61,459 nt of DNA from an uncultured Chryseobacterium sp. (GCA_913777465.1 CAJYRQ010000028.1:1-61459); one strand, 5' to 3'. Positions 42,374 to 51,495 are shown, numbered from the stretch's first letter. Notes: generated by a model not told the origin, from the sequence alone. Made by a program: numbers and translations.

Positions 42374-43206
42374 TGAAGTTTTCGATCCTGATTGCCAATT
42401 ACAACAACGGGAAGTACTTTAAGGAATGCTATGATTCCATTATGGCACAGGAATACAAAAACTGGGAAGCGGTTATCCTGGACGACGCCTCTACCGACGA
42501 TTCCGTAAGTACGATCAAAAAGATCATCGGGGGCGACCGCCGGTTCAGGTTTTTTGAGAATCCTGCAAACAGCGGTGTGGGCATTACCAAAAGTAAGCTT
42601 ATCGAGCTTGCGGAAGGGGATGTCTGCGGATTTGTAGATCCTGACGATGCCATTACCCCTACCGCCATTTCTTCCAGCATGGCAAACTTTCAGAAAAAAG
42701 AGGTGGTCCTCACGTATTCCATATTCATGAGCTGTGATGAAAATCTCCGGCCGCTAAATCCTTTCAGAACCCGGCAGGTGAAAAACAATGATCCGTTTTT
42801 CTTCAATTATCCGATCCAGATCGCACATTTTGTATGCTTCAGCAGAAAGATTTATCTTCAGACGGAAAAAATGAATACGGCTATGAGAATTTCGGAAGAC
42901 CAGGACCTGTATCTGAAAATGTATGAAAAAGGAAAAGTAAAATTCATTAATGAAGTCAATTACCTATACCGGCTTCATTCGGGAGGGATTTCCCAGAATG
43001 ACAACAAGTCCAGATCCTATGAGTACTTTGCGAAAGTAATTTTCAATGCTATGAAGCGCAGGAACTTAAAAAAAATAAACGGACGGAATATACCTGATGA
43101 ATATACCCATTCCAAAGAAATTTATGACCTTCTGGAATATCAGCACTCCATTCCGTACAGAATAAAGAAAAAGATCAGCATTTTTGCACAACAAATTTTT
43201 GGTTAA
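42370..43206 (+). CDS. GT2 family glycosyltransferase
   Basis: A 278-residue GT-A enzyme: FSILIANYNNGKYFKECYDSIMAQEY, ILDDASTDDS (36-45) and DPDD (90-93, GFVDPDDAITPTA). The downstream MRISEDQDLYLKMYEKGKV matches the catalytic-side ED motif. Soluble. Its first four bases overlap the acetyltransferase and its last base is the first of the next start (TAATG), so translation of the three genes is coupled. Confidence 0.88.
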   Translation: MMKFSILIANYNNGKYFKECYDSIMAQEYKNWEAVILDDASTDDSVSTIKKIIGGDRRFRFFENPANSGVGITKSKLIELAEGDVCGFVDPDDAITPTAISSSMANFQKKEVVLTYSIFMSCDENLRPLNPFRTRQVKNNDPFFFNYPIQIAHFVCFSRKIYLQTEKMNTAMRISEDQDLYLKMYEKGKVKFINEVNYLYRLHSGGISQNDNKSRSYEYFAKVIFNAMKRRNLKKINGRNIPDEYTHSKEIYDLLEYQHSIPYRIKKKISIFAQQIFG

Positions 43207-44369
43207 TGACAGGGAATAATAAAATAAAAGTGCTTTTCAGGCACCGGTCGATGGAAATGGGCGGTGTGGAAAAAGTTATGCTTAGCCTGCTCGACAATCT
43301 CGACCGGGAAAAATTTGAGCTGACGGTCTGCCTCAACATCAACCAGGGAGAGCTTCGGGACGAGTTTCCGGAGCATGTAAGAAAAGTATCCCTTACGCCC
43401 GGCAAGGAAGATCTTTCTAAAAATAGAATACTCCAAAAAATACAGCTGGTCCGCAGAAATCTGAGGCTTCGGCAAATCCAAAAGCAGCCGGCTATTGCCG
43501 ATCAGCTTTTAGGAGAAAGATATGATATCGAAATAGGCATGACTTATGGAGATTTCCCGGCGGTGCTTAATTCCACCAATAAACATTCAAAAAAAATAGG
43601 ATGGTTCCATTCTGAAATCAATCTGCCGAAACTTCAGCCTCTGGTCCCGGGAATCCTGAAAAATTTTCCGGAATTCGACCAGATGATCTATTGCTCACAG
43701 AAGATCAAAGACATGATGCACCAGTATTACCCTGATCTTCAATATCCTCCGGAAGAAGTAATCATCAATGCCATTCCGGTTAATGAAATAAGAAAAAAAG
43801 CCGGCGAGCCTATTGCGGATTTGCCCCAAGGCCCGGTATTCGTCTCAATCGGACGGCTGCATTCCAGAAAAGGCTATCATAAACTGATTGAAGCCCATGC
43901 AAAACTGATCCGTGAAGGTTTTCACCATTCGGTAATTGTTGTGGGAGACGGTGAAGAATTCAGAAATCTAAAGCAGCAAATTACCGATAAGAAAGTGGAA
44001 GATACCTTTGTCCTGGCCGGCAATAAGATGAATCCGTATCCGTACGTTAAAAATGCAGATTACTTTATACTTCCTTCGGAATCTGAAGCCTGGCCACTCG
44101 TTATTGCAGAAGCACTTATTCTCCGGAAGCCTGTGATTGCCACCCGCACCGGGGATATTCCGGCCATGATCGATCACGGAAAAACCGGCTATCTCATCAA
44201 TTATGAAACGGATGAAATGTACTCATCGATGAAAAAATTCCTGACGGAACCTGAATTCATTGCTGAAATTAAAAAGAATTTAATATCTATCGAAGAGCAG
44301 TTTGACAGCAAGAAGATTTTTGATGCTGTTGAAACCATCCTGATTAACTTAGTAAAAAAAGAACAATGA
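43206..44369 (+). CDS. GT4 family glycosyltransferase
   Basis: A 387-residue GT-B retaining glycosyltransferase. The N-terminal acceptor loop is MEMGGVEKVMLSLLDNL, and the donor domain has FVSIGRLHSRKGYHKLIEAH, IVVGDGEEFRNLKQQI and SESEAWPLVIAEALILRKPVIAT, containing the EX7E glutamates. It resembles its neighbour at 44930-46078 in all these blocks, and the two are distant paralogues. Cytoplasmic, no membrane segments. Confidence 0.92.
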   Translation: MTGNNKIKVLFRHRSMEMGGVEKVMLSLLDNLDREKFELTVCLNINQGELRDEFPEHVRKVSLTPGKEDLSKNRILQKIQLVRRNLRLRQIQKQPAIADQLLGERYDIEIGMTYGDFPAVLNSTNKHSKKIGWFHSEINLPKLQPLVPGILKNFPEFDQMIYCSQKIKDMMHQYYPDLQYPPEEVIINAIPVNEIRKKAGEPIADLPQGPVFVSIGRLHSRKGYHKLIEAHAKLIREGFHHSVIVVGDGEEFRNLKQQITDKKVEDTFVLAGNKMNPYPYVKNADYFILPSESEAWPLVIAEALILRKPVIATRTGDIPAMIDHGKTGYLINYETDEMYSSMKKFLTEPEFIAEIKKNLISIEEQFDSKKIFDAVETILINLVKKEQ

Positions 44370-44929
44370 TTTTTTTATACCGGCTTATTCTGAAAATCCA
44401 TACGACCTATCAGAAAATAATCCAGAATATTTACATTAAAATTTCTATTGCCAGAGGGCTAAAGGTAGGAAAGGACGTGATATTTGTAGAAGCTCCGGAT
44501 TTCGGCTCGGAACCTTTCCTGATCGAGATCGGCGACAGGACAAAAATTACGGCCGGATGCCGGTTTGTGAATCACGATGGCGCCATGTATGTGATCCGGA
44601 GCATGGAAAAATATAAGGACGCCAGGAATTTCGGCCGGATAAAGCTGGGCAAAAACTGTTTTGTAGGAAACAACTGCCTTTTTCTTCCCGGCTCTCAGAT
44701 GGGTAACAATTGTATCCTGGGTGCCGGATCTGTATTGAATTCCACGATGCCGGACAATTCCGTTTATGCGGGAATTCCGGCAAAATTTATCTGCAGCATT
44801 GAAGATTACGGAAATAAAGCCCTGGCTAACAATGTGATATATCCGAGAGAGCTGGAACCGGAAAGGGCAAAACTTGAGGCTTACATCAAAGAAAATCTTC
44901 CCCACAATTACAAACCTGTAAAAAAATAA
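44366..44929 (+). CDS. Hexapeptide-repeat acyltransferase
   Basis: A 187-residue left-handed beta-helix protein with LIEIGDRTKITAGCRFVNHDGA (likely catalytic His in VNHDGA), IKLGKNCFVGNNCLFLPGSQMGNNCILGAGSVLNSTMPDNSVYAGIPAKFI. This is the usual end of WbbJ-type sugar acetyltransferases. A hydrophobic/basic N-terminus (FLYRLILKIHTTYQKIIQNIYIKI) may lie on the membrane. It overlaps the GT4 upstream by 4 bases, and the next gene starts on the following base. Confidence 0.85.
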   Translation: MIFLYRLILKIHTTYQKIIQNIYIKISIARGLKVGKDVIFVEAPDFGSEPFLIEIGDRTKITAGCRFVNHDGAMYVIRSMEKYKDARNFGRIKLGKNCFVGNNCLFLPGSQMGNNCILGAGSVLNSTMPDNSVYAGIPAKFICSIEDYGNKALANNVIYPRELEPERAKLEAYIKENLPHNYKPVKK

Positions 44930-46078
44930 ATGGCCGAAAAAAAGAAAATCCTGATCCGCATCGGATCCCTCCGCCATGGCGGAGCGGAGAAAGTGCTGGT
45001 TACCTTCCTGAAAAATCTTCCTGAAGACAAATACGAGATCGATCTGCTATTGAACCTGTATTCTGGGAAATACCTGCCGGAAGTCCCGGAGTGGATCAAC
45101 ATCCTGTACCTCCACAAAGGGGAAATGATTACCACCAACAGGCCGCATGAAATTCCGCGTAAAGCCGCACGGGTACTGCACGAAAAAATCGTGAACAAAT
45201 TTCCGAACCTGCTTTATAAAAATAAACTGAAGCAAAAGCAGTACGACATCGAATTTGCCGCCATTCACGGGATGCGGGATGAAATTTTAGGTTCTCCCCT
45301 GGCATCAAAGAAAATCGTCTGGATCCACAACGATCTTTCGGAAGTGAAAGGCTATACCGATGAGGAAATCCGGAAGTTTTTCGGTTTTGATAAAATCATG
45401 GTAATCTCTGAGAAAATTGAAAAGCTTTTTCACCAGCTGGCTAAAAATGAAGCAGAGAAAAGCAAGATTATAAAAATCTACAATCCCCTGGATACGGAAG
45501 AATTTGTTTCCAAATCGGAAATGCCAGTAATCAATTACAGTTTCGACCAATCCGTACCTACGTTTATCTCTGTAGGAACGGTTTTTCCGCAAAAAGGCTT
45601 CGACCGGCTTTTAAAGGTTCACAAAAAACTTCTGGAGGAAGGGTTTAAGCATAAAGTCCTGATTGTAGGAGACGGATACGATTTTGAAAACATCAGAAAG
45701 CTGAAGTCGGATCTTGGGGTAAATGAGACGGCGATAATGCTGGGTTTTACCGATAATCCCTATCCTTATTTTAAAAAAGCGGATTTCTATATTTTAAGCT
45801 CCCGGTATGAAGGCTTCCCGACGGTTCTTTTTGAAGCCATTACCTTAAAGAAAAAAATTATTTCCACGGAAGTTTCCGGCTCTGAAGAAATGCTGAAGAA
45901 CGGTGAACTGGGACTGCTGGTAGAAAATTCCGAAGAAGGGATTTATTCCGGGATGAAGCAGGCACTAACCCATCCTGAAAGTTTTGAAAAATATTCGGAA
46001 AAGCTGAAGTCCTATGAAATGCCGTTTACGCTTAAAAATTCTGTCGAAAAAATAACCTCCGTTCTGGACGGTCTTTAG
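44930..46078 (+). CDS. GT4 family glycosyltransferase
   Basis: A 382-residue GT-B enzyme: RIGSLRHGGAEKVLVTFLKNL at the N-terminus, then FISVGTVFPQKGFDRLLKVHKKL, LIVGDGYDFENI, and SSRYEGFPTVLFEAITLKKKIISTEVSG with the EX7E pair. Typical family length, no membrane segment. It follows the acyltransferase with no gap, so both probably act on the same growing chain. Confidence 0.92.
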   Translation: MAEKKKILIRIGSLRHGGAEKVLVTFLKNLPEDKYEIDLLLNLYSGKYLPEVPEWINILYLHKGEMITTNRPHEIPRKAARVLHEKIVNKFPNLLYKNKLKQKQYDIEFAAIHGMRDEILGSPLASKKIVWIHNDLSEVKGYTDEEIRKFFGFDKIMVISEKIEKLFHQLAKNEAEKSKIIKIYNPLDTEEFVSKSEMPVINYSFDQSVPTFISVGTVFPQKGFDRLLKVHKKLLEEGFKHKVLIVGDGYDFENIRKLKSDLGVNETAIMLGFTDNPYPYFKKADFYILSSRYEGFPTVLFEAITLKKKIISTEVSGSEEMLKNGELGLLVENSEEGIYSGMKQALTHPESFEKYSEKLKSYEMPFTLKNSVEKITSVLDGL

Positions 46079-46113
46079 CATTGCTTTTTCTTTTAATATA
46101 AACCGTAAATTTT

Positions 46114-46121
46114 TATTTTTG
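46114..46121 (+). promoter_or_regulatory. Putative -7 element right before the SAT-like gene
   Basis: TATTTTTG is a perfect TAnnTTTG match only 5 bases before the ATG at 46126. If used, the mRNA would be leaderless or nearly so. No TTG stands at the -33 distance, so it may be chance. Confidence 0.3.
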
Positions 46122-46125
46122 CTGT

Positions 46126-46686
46126 ATGGCTGAACACTATTCTACCCTTCAGAAAGATTTTTTCAGGGAAAGCGGAAAATGGCTTTCTACAGTGGAGATC
46201 TGGAAAAAATGTCTTAATCCCAATCTCCATTTTATCTATGTCCTGAGAAAATCCCAGCAGCACCTGAAGACCCCTCTGCTGAATATTTTCTGGAAATTTG
46301 TGCTGCGACATTACCAGATCAAATACGGATTCCAGATTTACCCGGAAACGGAAATCGGGGAAGGATTTTATCTGGGCCATTGGGGAGCACTGGTCATTAA
46401 TCCGGGAACAAAAATCGGGAAAAACTGCAATATTGCCCAGGGCGTTACCATCGGGCAGCAGAACCGCGGCGGCAAAGCGGGCATTCCCGTAATCGGCGAT
46501 GAGGTCTGGATCGGAGCCAATGCCGTCATCGTAGGAGGCATTGTCATTGGAAACAATGTATTGATAGGTCCCAATGCTTATGTGAATTCCGATGTCCCTT
46601 CCGACTCGGTCGTTATCGGAAATCCCGCGAAGATTCTTCCGAAAGCCAATGCCACGGAGGGATACATCAACCGCAAAATACCTTAA
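46126..46686 (+). CDS. Serine acetyltransferase-like hexapeptide acyltransferase
   Basis: A 186-residue beta-helix acyltransferase of the CysE/EpsC/WcaB type. GEGFYLGHWGALVINPGTKIGKNCNIAQGVTIGQQNRGGKAGIPVIGDEVWIGANAVIVGGIVIGNNVLIGPNAYVNSDVPSDSVVIGNPAKI shows the repeats, with the GHWGALVI histidine at the place of the SAT catalytic histidine. It lacks the long helical N-terminus of metabolic CysE. In this context it most likely acetylates a sugar. It is the last gene of the polysaccharide locus. Confidence 0.82.
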   Translation: MAEHYSTLQKDFFRESGKWLSTVEIWKKCLNPNLHFIYVLRKSQQHLKTPLLNIFWKFVLRHYQIKYGFQIYPETEIGEGFYLGHWGALVINPGTKIGKNCNIAQGVTIGQQNRGGKAGIPVIGDEVWIGANAVIVGGIVIGNNVLIGPNAYVNSDVPSDSVVIGNPAKILPKANATEGYINRKIP

Positions 46687-46781
46687 AGAAAAATCAGATT
46701 AATAGGTGGGTTAAGAGAAGACTGAAAATGAAAATTTTTGGTTAAGTGGTGTTCAATTTCAAATAATTAAATACCGCAACA

Positions 46782-47390
46782 TTATCCTTTCGTCAGCTTC
46801 CGGTTAATCAGATACGCAAACAGCAAATTGGGGACCCAGCATAACCAAGCTACCGCAATATAAGATCCTTCGGCATCTCCCGTTATACTTTTTAACAAAG
46901 GAAGCCAGATCCTCAGCGTCACAGCAGCAAAGGTACAGGCATAGCTGTAATTCATCCATTGCTGGTGCCGGACTATGTTCCCTTTTTTTATGCCGACCAG
47001 TGCGATGAGGGTCGTTACCAGCCAGATCATTCCCAAAATTATAAATCCTGTTTCTGCGACAATTCCACCATTGGCATAAAAACCCATATAGATGGCGCAA
47101 CCCGAACTAATGGCTACAGCGATGACATATGCTTTTCCAATTACCCGGTGTATTCTTAAATATTTATTCCGGAACGAACTGCCGAATTGACGCCAGCCGA
47201 TAAAAAGTGCGGTCCCTCCAAAAATAATATGCGCAGGAAATGCGGTTTTCCAGATGGTATTATGGAGGATTTCAGGGGCTTTGGAACCGAGGAGCGTATA
47301 TTTTTCTTCCACAAAAGCATACAGTAAAGGATATATGCCGACAAGCAGTGCCAGTATCCCCATAAGTACAAATCCTATTTTCTTTGTCAT
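46782..47390 (-). CDS. DUF2306 multi-pass membrane protein
   Basis: A 202-residue protein with about six transmembrane segments (for example IGFVLMGILALLVGIYPLLYAF, AHIIFGGTALFIGW, AVAISSGCAIYMGFYA). The HRVIGKAYVIAV and VRHQQWMNYSYACTFAAVTLRIWLP stretches are the characteristic DUF2306 blocks, with histidines within or near membrane segments that suggest heme or metal contact. No function is established that I can name. It runs toward the polysaccharide locus and is preceded by a decayed AraC-type gene. Confidence 0.85.
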   Translation of the reverse strand: MTKKIGFVLMGILALLVGIYPLLYAFVEEKYTLLGSKAPEILHNTIWKTAFPAHIIFGGTALFIGWRQFGSSFRNKYLRIHRVIGKAYVIAVAISSGCAIYMGFYANGGIVAETGFIILGMIWLVTTLIALVGIKKGNIVRHQQWMNYSYACTFAAVTLRIWLPLLKSITGDAEGSYIAVAWLCWVPNLLFAYLINRKLTKG

Positions 47391-47512
47391 AACTGTTCAT
47401 TATTTTTTGCAATACTGAGAGTAAAAAAGGTTCCTACTGTTCCAAAATGAAAGGTGGCACAAATTTAATAACAACTAAAAATCAAACCATTAGCTTAATT
47501 TAACCATTCCAA

Positions 47513-47713
47513 CTATTCTTTAATCCCGATCTCCCGGCTTTTTAGGAATTCTCTTGGAGAGCAGTTCATGCATTTCTTAAAATTACGGTTGAAAGAAGTT
47601 TTTGAATTAAATCCGCTTTCCAGCCACAGGATCATAAACTTTTCGTTTTCCTGCATAACAATCCTTTTGAACTTCGTATAAACTTGGGTGAACACATCTA
47701 AAATATTCTGCAA
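47513..47713 (-). pseudogene. Fragment of an AraC-family regulator (C-terminal HTH)
   Basis: A 66-codon frame (first codon TTG at 47713). The segment LESGFNSKTSFNRNFKKCMNCSPREFLKSRE is the second helix-turn-helix of AraC/XylS regulators, with the usual GFNSKTSFNRxFKK core. The upstream part (QNILDVFTQVYTKFKR) has lost the first HTH and the sensor domain, and the IALE-type residues before the core are altered (MILWLES). It is read as a 5'-truncated, decayed gene that may once have regulated the DUF2306 gene. Confidence 0.65.
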
Positions 47714-47921
47714 GATACAGCCGAAATCGGCTAAATATTAATTATTGTAAAAATAAAGTGTAACTTAGAATATTATTTAAAATATATTTAATATTAAACT
47801 TTGTTAAATATATTTGCTTTTTCATCAAAAATTATATTTTTGCAGTATTATTGATTTAGTCTATTGATTTTAAAAATAATTTAAACGAAATAAATAATTA
47901 AAACATATAAAAATTTTATTT
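47714..47921. other. AT-rich region upstream of the first carbonic anhydrase
   Basis: About 208 bases. It holds the carbonic anhydrase promoter (47814-47842) and a run of AT-rich sequence from about 47750. I see no gene and no clear hairpin. Confidence 0.5.
47814..47842 (+). promoter_or_regulatory. Promoter of the carbonic anhydrase/SulP cluster
   Basis: TTG (47814-47816), an 18-base spacer, then TATTTTTG (47835-47842), a perfect TAnnTTTG. It gives an A/T-rich leader of about 75 bases before the ATG at 47922. Confidence 0.65.
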
Positions 47922-48587
47922 ATGTCACAATCGTACGAAGTTATTTTTGAAAACAACAGGAAGTGGGTGGAATCTAAAATTGCAGACAATCCCGATTTCT
48001 TCCATGACCTTGCCAAAACCCAGCAGCCCGATTATTTATACATCGGATGTTCGGACAGCAGGGCAACCGCGGAAGAACTGATGGGCGCAAAGCCGGGCGA
48101 AGTTTTTGTTCACCGGAATATTGCCAATGTCGTCAATACACTGGATATGAGTTCAACGGCGGTCATACAGTATGCCGTAGAACATCTCAGGGTAAAGCAC
48201 ATCATTGTCTGCGGACATTACAACTGCGGTGGCGTGAAAGCGGCCATGACGCCTGAGGATCTGGGATTACTGAACCCGTGGCTTAGGACGATCCGCGATG
48301 TCTACCGGCTACACCAGACCGAGCTGGATGCAATAGAAGATGAAGGGAAACGTTATGACAGGCTTGTGGAACTAAACGTTCAGGAGCAATGCATCAACGT
48401 GGTAAAAATGGCCTGTGTGCAGGAGCGCTATATTCTGGAAGAATTTCCTGTAGTGCACGGCTGGGTTTTCGACCTGAGAACCGGTAAAATTATTGATCTG
48501 GAAATCGACTTTGAAAAAATTCTCAAAGACATCCAGAAAATTTATAACCTTACCAGTTCAGATTGGGTCATGAGCAGAAAAAAATAG
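47922..48587 (+). CDS. Beta-class carbonic anhydrase
   Basis: A 221-residue zinc enzyme interconverting CO2 and bicarbonate. Zinc ligands are Cys43 (in YIGCSDSRA), His99 and Cys102 (in VCGHYNCGG); the Asp45/Arg47 dyad is present. No signal peptide, so cytoplasmic. Length and motifs match the Can/CynT-like branch. It is the first gene of a cluster that also has a SulP transporter and a second carbonic anhydrase of a different subtype. Confidence 0.96.
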   Translation: MSQSYEVIFENNRKWVESKIADNPDFFHDLAKTQQPDYLYIGCSDSRATAEELMGAKPGEVFVHRNIANVVNTLDMSSTAVIQYAVEHLRVKHIIVCGHYNCGGVKAAMTPEDLGLLNPWLRTIRDVYRLHQTELDAIEDEGKRYDRLVELNVQEQCINVVKMACVQERYILEEFPVVHGWVFDLRTGKIIDLEIDFEKILKDIQKIYNLTSSDWVMSRKK

Positions 48588-48605
48588 CTCAAAAAAAAAT
48601 GTGAA

Positions 48606-48905
48606 ATGAAACTTTGGAGTATAATTACATTGGTGTTGTTCCTTAACTTTACGGCTTTACCCGGTATGGCTGCCGTATTCGGCTGGGATCTTACCCGGAC
48701 CAATGTCGTTATCAATGAAGAAGAGCCGCATTCCCACCCTGGTTCTTTTATCGTCTACGAAAAAACACTTCCCAAAACTTTGGATGTTTTCGATTATCTG
48801 AAGTTTTTCGAACCTTCCGGCGAAGAGAAATCTTTTGTACTGATCGATGATTCTTTTCATCTGTCACCTCTTCTTACCCTTTTTTCCCCGCCTCCCGAAG
48901 CTTAA
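48606..48905 (+). CDS. Small exported protein of unknown function
   Basis: A 99-residue protein: signal peptide (MKLWSIITLVLFLNFTALPGMA, likely cleaved near residue 22), then an acidic/histidine stretch (NEEEPHSHPGSF) and an unusual C-terminus (SFHLSPLLTLFSPPPEA). It lies 18 bases after the first carbonic anhydrase and 129 bases before the SulP gene, same strand. I have the impression that similar small proteins ending in SPPPEA occur near transport genes in Flavobacteriia, but I cannot check that here. The His/Glu cluster could bind a metal such as zinc. Confidence 0.6.
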   Translation: MKLWSIITLVLFLNFTALPGMAAVFGWDLTRTNVVINEEEPHSHPGSFIVYEKTLPKTLDVFDYLKFFEPSGEEKSFVLIDDSFHLSPLLTLFSPPPEA

Positions 48906-49034
48906 TTCCATCTTCGTTTTTTACTGTTTATATCAAATTCTGATATGAATACCCATGCCTTTTAAAAATTAAATTTCATTTATATAGCCGATTTATTTCT
49001 TAAATAAACCGGTTATCTTTCACAGCTTAACATC

Positions 49035-50627
49035 ATGAAAAAAACATCATTCATCGGAGGCATAAAGGAAAATTTCCCTTCAGGCCTCGTTGTATTTCTG
49101 GTAGCACTGCCTCTGTGCCTGGGAATCGCTTTAGCATCAGGCGCACCGCCTTTGTCCGGGATTATTGCCGGAATCGTAGGAGGACTGGTCGTGGGGACCA
49201 TCAGCAACTCGAATATTTCGGTCTCGGGACCTGCTGCGGGGCTTACGGCTATTGTTTTAACAGCCATTAAAGACCTGGGTGCTTTTGAGCTTTTCCTCTG
49301 TGCCGGGATCATTGCCGGGCTTATCCAGCTTGTACTTGGTTTTATCAGGGCCGGAAGCATTTCCAACTATTTTCCTAATAACGTTATTGAAGGAATGCTT
49401 GCCGCCATCGGGATCATCATCATTTTAAAACAGGTTCCGCATGCGCTTGGATTCGATAAGGATTATGAAGGCCACGAATCGATTTTCGACAACGGCCTGA
49501 ACTTCGGGTATTTCACTGAATTATTCGGGGCGGTTCAGCCGGGAGCCATCATTATTACCCTGATTTCCATGGCGATTCTCATTACCTGGGATAAAGTATA
49601 TGCGCTGAGAAGGATTAAAATGCTTCCAGGTGCTCTGGTAGCGGTAGTAACAGGAATTATCCTGAATGAAGTTTTTAAAATGACCGGCAGCTCACTGGCC
49701 ATCCAGTCCCAGCATCTGGTTTCATTACCCGTTCCGCAGTTTTTTGACGACTTCAAAAACCTGGTGACCATGCCTGATTTTGCAGGATTCACCAATCCGA
49801 AAGTATGGATCGCCGGAGCAACCATTGCCATTGTGGCTTCCATTGAAACCCTGCTGTGTATCGAGGCTTCGGACCGATTGGATATCCAGCGCAGGATCAC
49901 CGACACCAACCTGGAACTTAAAGCGCAGGGAATCGGGAACCTCATCAGTTCATTTATCGGCGGGCTTCCGATGACTTCGGTGGTGGTAAGGAGCTCGGCC
50001 AATGCCAATGCGGGAGCTACCTCCAAGATGTCTACGGTCATTCACGGGATTTTGCTGCTCATCTGTGTCCTGTCGATTCCGGTGGTATTAAATTTAATTC
50101 CCCTGGCGACTTTGGCTGCGGTTTTGATTATGGTGGGATATAAATTGGCCAAGCCGGCAACGTTCAGGCATTTCTGGCATCTTGGTAAGTTCCAGTTTAT
50201 CCCGTTTGTGGCAACGGTAGTAGCCGTTGTAGCCACAGACCTTCTGAAAGGGGTCGGGATCGGACTTGCCATTTCCGTTTTTTATATCCTTCAGGGGAAT
50301 ATGAAAAGGGCGTATTACCTGAGCCGGAAAGAGCTGGATGATGCAGACGGAATTACGATAAAGCTGGCGGAAGAAGTTTCATTTTTAAATAAGGCAGCCA
50401 TCAAAAAAACGCTGAAAAACATTAAGCCGAATTCTACGGTGACCTTTGATGCAAGGGGAACCTCCTATATTGCAACCGACGTTCTGGAAATGATCCAGGA
50501 TTTTGCCAACATCCGGGCAAAGGAAGAAGATATTACCGTGGAGCTCCTCGGCTTCAGGACTTCATACCGGGATTATGAAAGAGACGAAGATTCCCATATT
50601 CTCGTAACACATAAAAGAGCGATGTAA
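49035..50627 (+). CDS. SulP family anion transporter, probable bicarbonate carrier
   Basis: A 530-residue membrane protein. The SulP pattern is clear: GLVVFLVALPLCLGIALASGAPPLSGIIAGIVGGLVVG near the N-terminus and SNISVSGPAAGL in the first repeat. About 10-14 segments follow, then a C-terminal STAS-like domain (about 430-515; TVTFDARGTSYIATDVLEMI). SulP proteins carry sulfate, bicarbonate or other anions. Flanking by two carbonic anhydrases favours bicarbonate (BicA-like use) over sulfate. Confidence 0.93.
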   Translation: MKKTSFIGGIKENFPSGLVVFLVALPLCLGIALASGAPPLSGIIAGIVGGLVVGTISNSNISVSGPAAGLTAIVLTAIKDLGAFELFLCAGIIAGLIQLVLGFIRAGSISNYFPNNVIEGMLAAIGIIIILKQVPHALGFDKDYEGHESIFDNGLNFGYFTELFGAVQPGAIIITLISMAILITWDKVYALRRIKMLPGALVAVVTGIILNEVFKMTGSSLAIQSQHLVSLPVPQFFDDFKNLVTMPDFAGFTNPKVWIAGATIAIVASIETLLCIEASDRLDIQRRITDTNLELKAQGIGNLISSFIGGLPMTSVVVRSSANANAGATSKMSTVIHGILLLICVLSIPVVLNLIPLATLAAVLIMVGYKLAKPATFRHFWHLGKFQFIPFVATVVAVVATDLLKGVGIGLAISVFYILQGNMKRAYYLSRKELDDADGITIKLAEEVSFLNKAAIKKTLKNIKPNSTVTFDARGTSYIATDVLEMIQDFANIRAKEEDITVELLGFRTSYRDYERDEDSHILVTHKRAM

Positions 50628-50687
50628 ATTTTTCGCCCTGAAATTTTTAACTTAGACAAATAGAATTTAATAAAATAAATAAATTAT

Positions 50688-51323
50688 ATGAAAGCACACA
50701 CGCACGAAACCCAGGCTACCATTACTCCGGAAAGAGCATTGGAATTCCTGAAAGAAGGAAACCAGCGATTTGTAAACAATCTGAAAGCCAACAGGGATCT
50801 TCTGGAGCAGGTAAATGCTACCCGCGAGGGACAGTGGCCTTTTGCCGTAGTTCTGAGCTGTATCGACAGCCGTACTTCCGCAGAGCTGATCTTTGACCAG
50901 GGACTGGGAGATATTTTCAGCATCAGGATTGCGGGTAACTTCGTCAATCAGGATATCCTGGGTTCTATGGAATTCGGATGCAACGTAGCCGGTTCCAAAC
51001 TTGTTGTGGTTTTGGGACACACAAAATGCGGTGCCCTGAAAGGCGGTCTTGATGCAGCGCAGATCGAAGGAATGGGAATGGATAACCTGAACCACCTGAT
51101 CAACCATTTCGATCCGATTATCGATAAAATCATCGAAAATGGTGAAGAGCGTTCTTCTGCTAATGCCGAACTTCTTGAAAGGCTGAACCAGCACAATGTG
51201 AAAAATGCCATTGAAGACATCCGCAAGCAGAGCTCTACCCTGAAAAGGCTGGAAACTGAAGGCAAAATCAAGATTGTAGGTGCTAACTACGATGTTGAAA
51301 CGGGAGTGGTAAACTGGCTGTAA
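50688..51323 (+). CDS. Beta-class carbonic anhydrase, second type
   Basis: A 211-residue zinc enzyme. Ligands are Cys58 (VLSCIDSRT), His111 and Cys114 (LGHTKCGALKGG), with the Asp60/Arg62 dyad. It shares only the active-site core with the enzyme at 47922-48587 and has a different N-terminal extension (MKAHTHETQATITPERALEFL) and a C-terminal strand ETGVVNWL. Soluble. It follows SulP by 60 bases. Pairing a SulP carrier with its own carbonic anhydrase fits CO2/bicarbonate retention. Confidence 0.95.
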   Translation: MKAHTHETQATITPERALEFLKEGNQRFVNNLKANRDLLEQVNATREGQWPFAVVLSCIDSRTSAELIFDQGLGDIFSIRIAGNFVNQDILGSMEFGCNVAGSKLVVVLGHTKCGALKGGLDAAQIEGMGMDNLNHLINHFDPIIDKIIENGEERSSANAELLERLNQHNVKNAIEDIRKQSSTLKRLETEGKIKIVGANYDVETGVVNWL

Positions 51324-51410
51324 CAGGCTGATTCTGTTGTTGGCAGGATCTTCATCACAAGAATGTTATCTTTAGATAAACCGGAAATTAATTTTTAATA
51401 TTCCGAGAGA

Positions 51411-51440
51411 AGGCTGCCGGATCCGGCAGCCTCTTTCTTT
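51411..51440 (+). terminator. Intrinsic terminator after the carbonic anhydrase/SulP cluster
   Basis: A perfect 20-base palindrome at 51412-51431 (arms GGCTGCCGGA and TCCGGCAGCC), extended by weaker pairs, followed by a pyrimidine-rich CTCTTTCTTTT. It lies about 90 bases after the last carbonic anhydrase stop. Confidence 0.8.
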
Positions 51441-51495
51441 TCCGAATATAGATTTAAAGTTAAAAACGATCTTTACATTGATGCTTAAAAATCAT

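Noticed and set aside
44459-44977. A 172-codon minus-strand frame opposite the hexapeptide acyltransferase
   Set aside because: The plus-strand protein has clear hexapeptide repeats; the opposite frame has no support.
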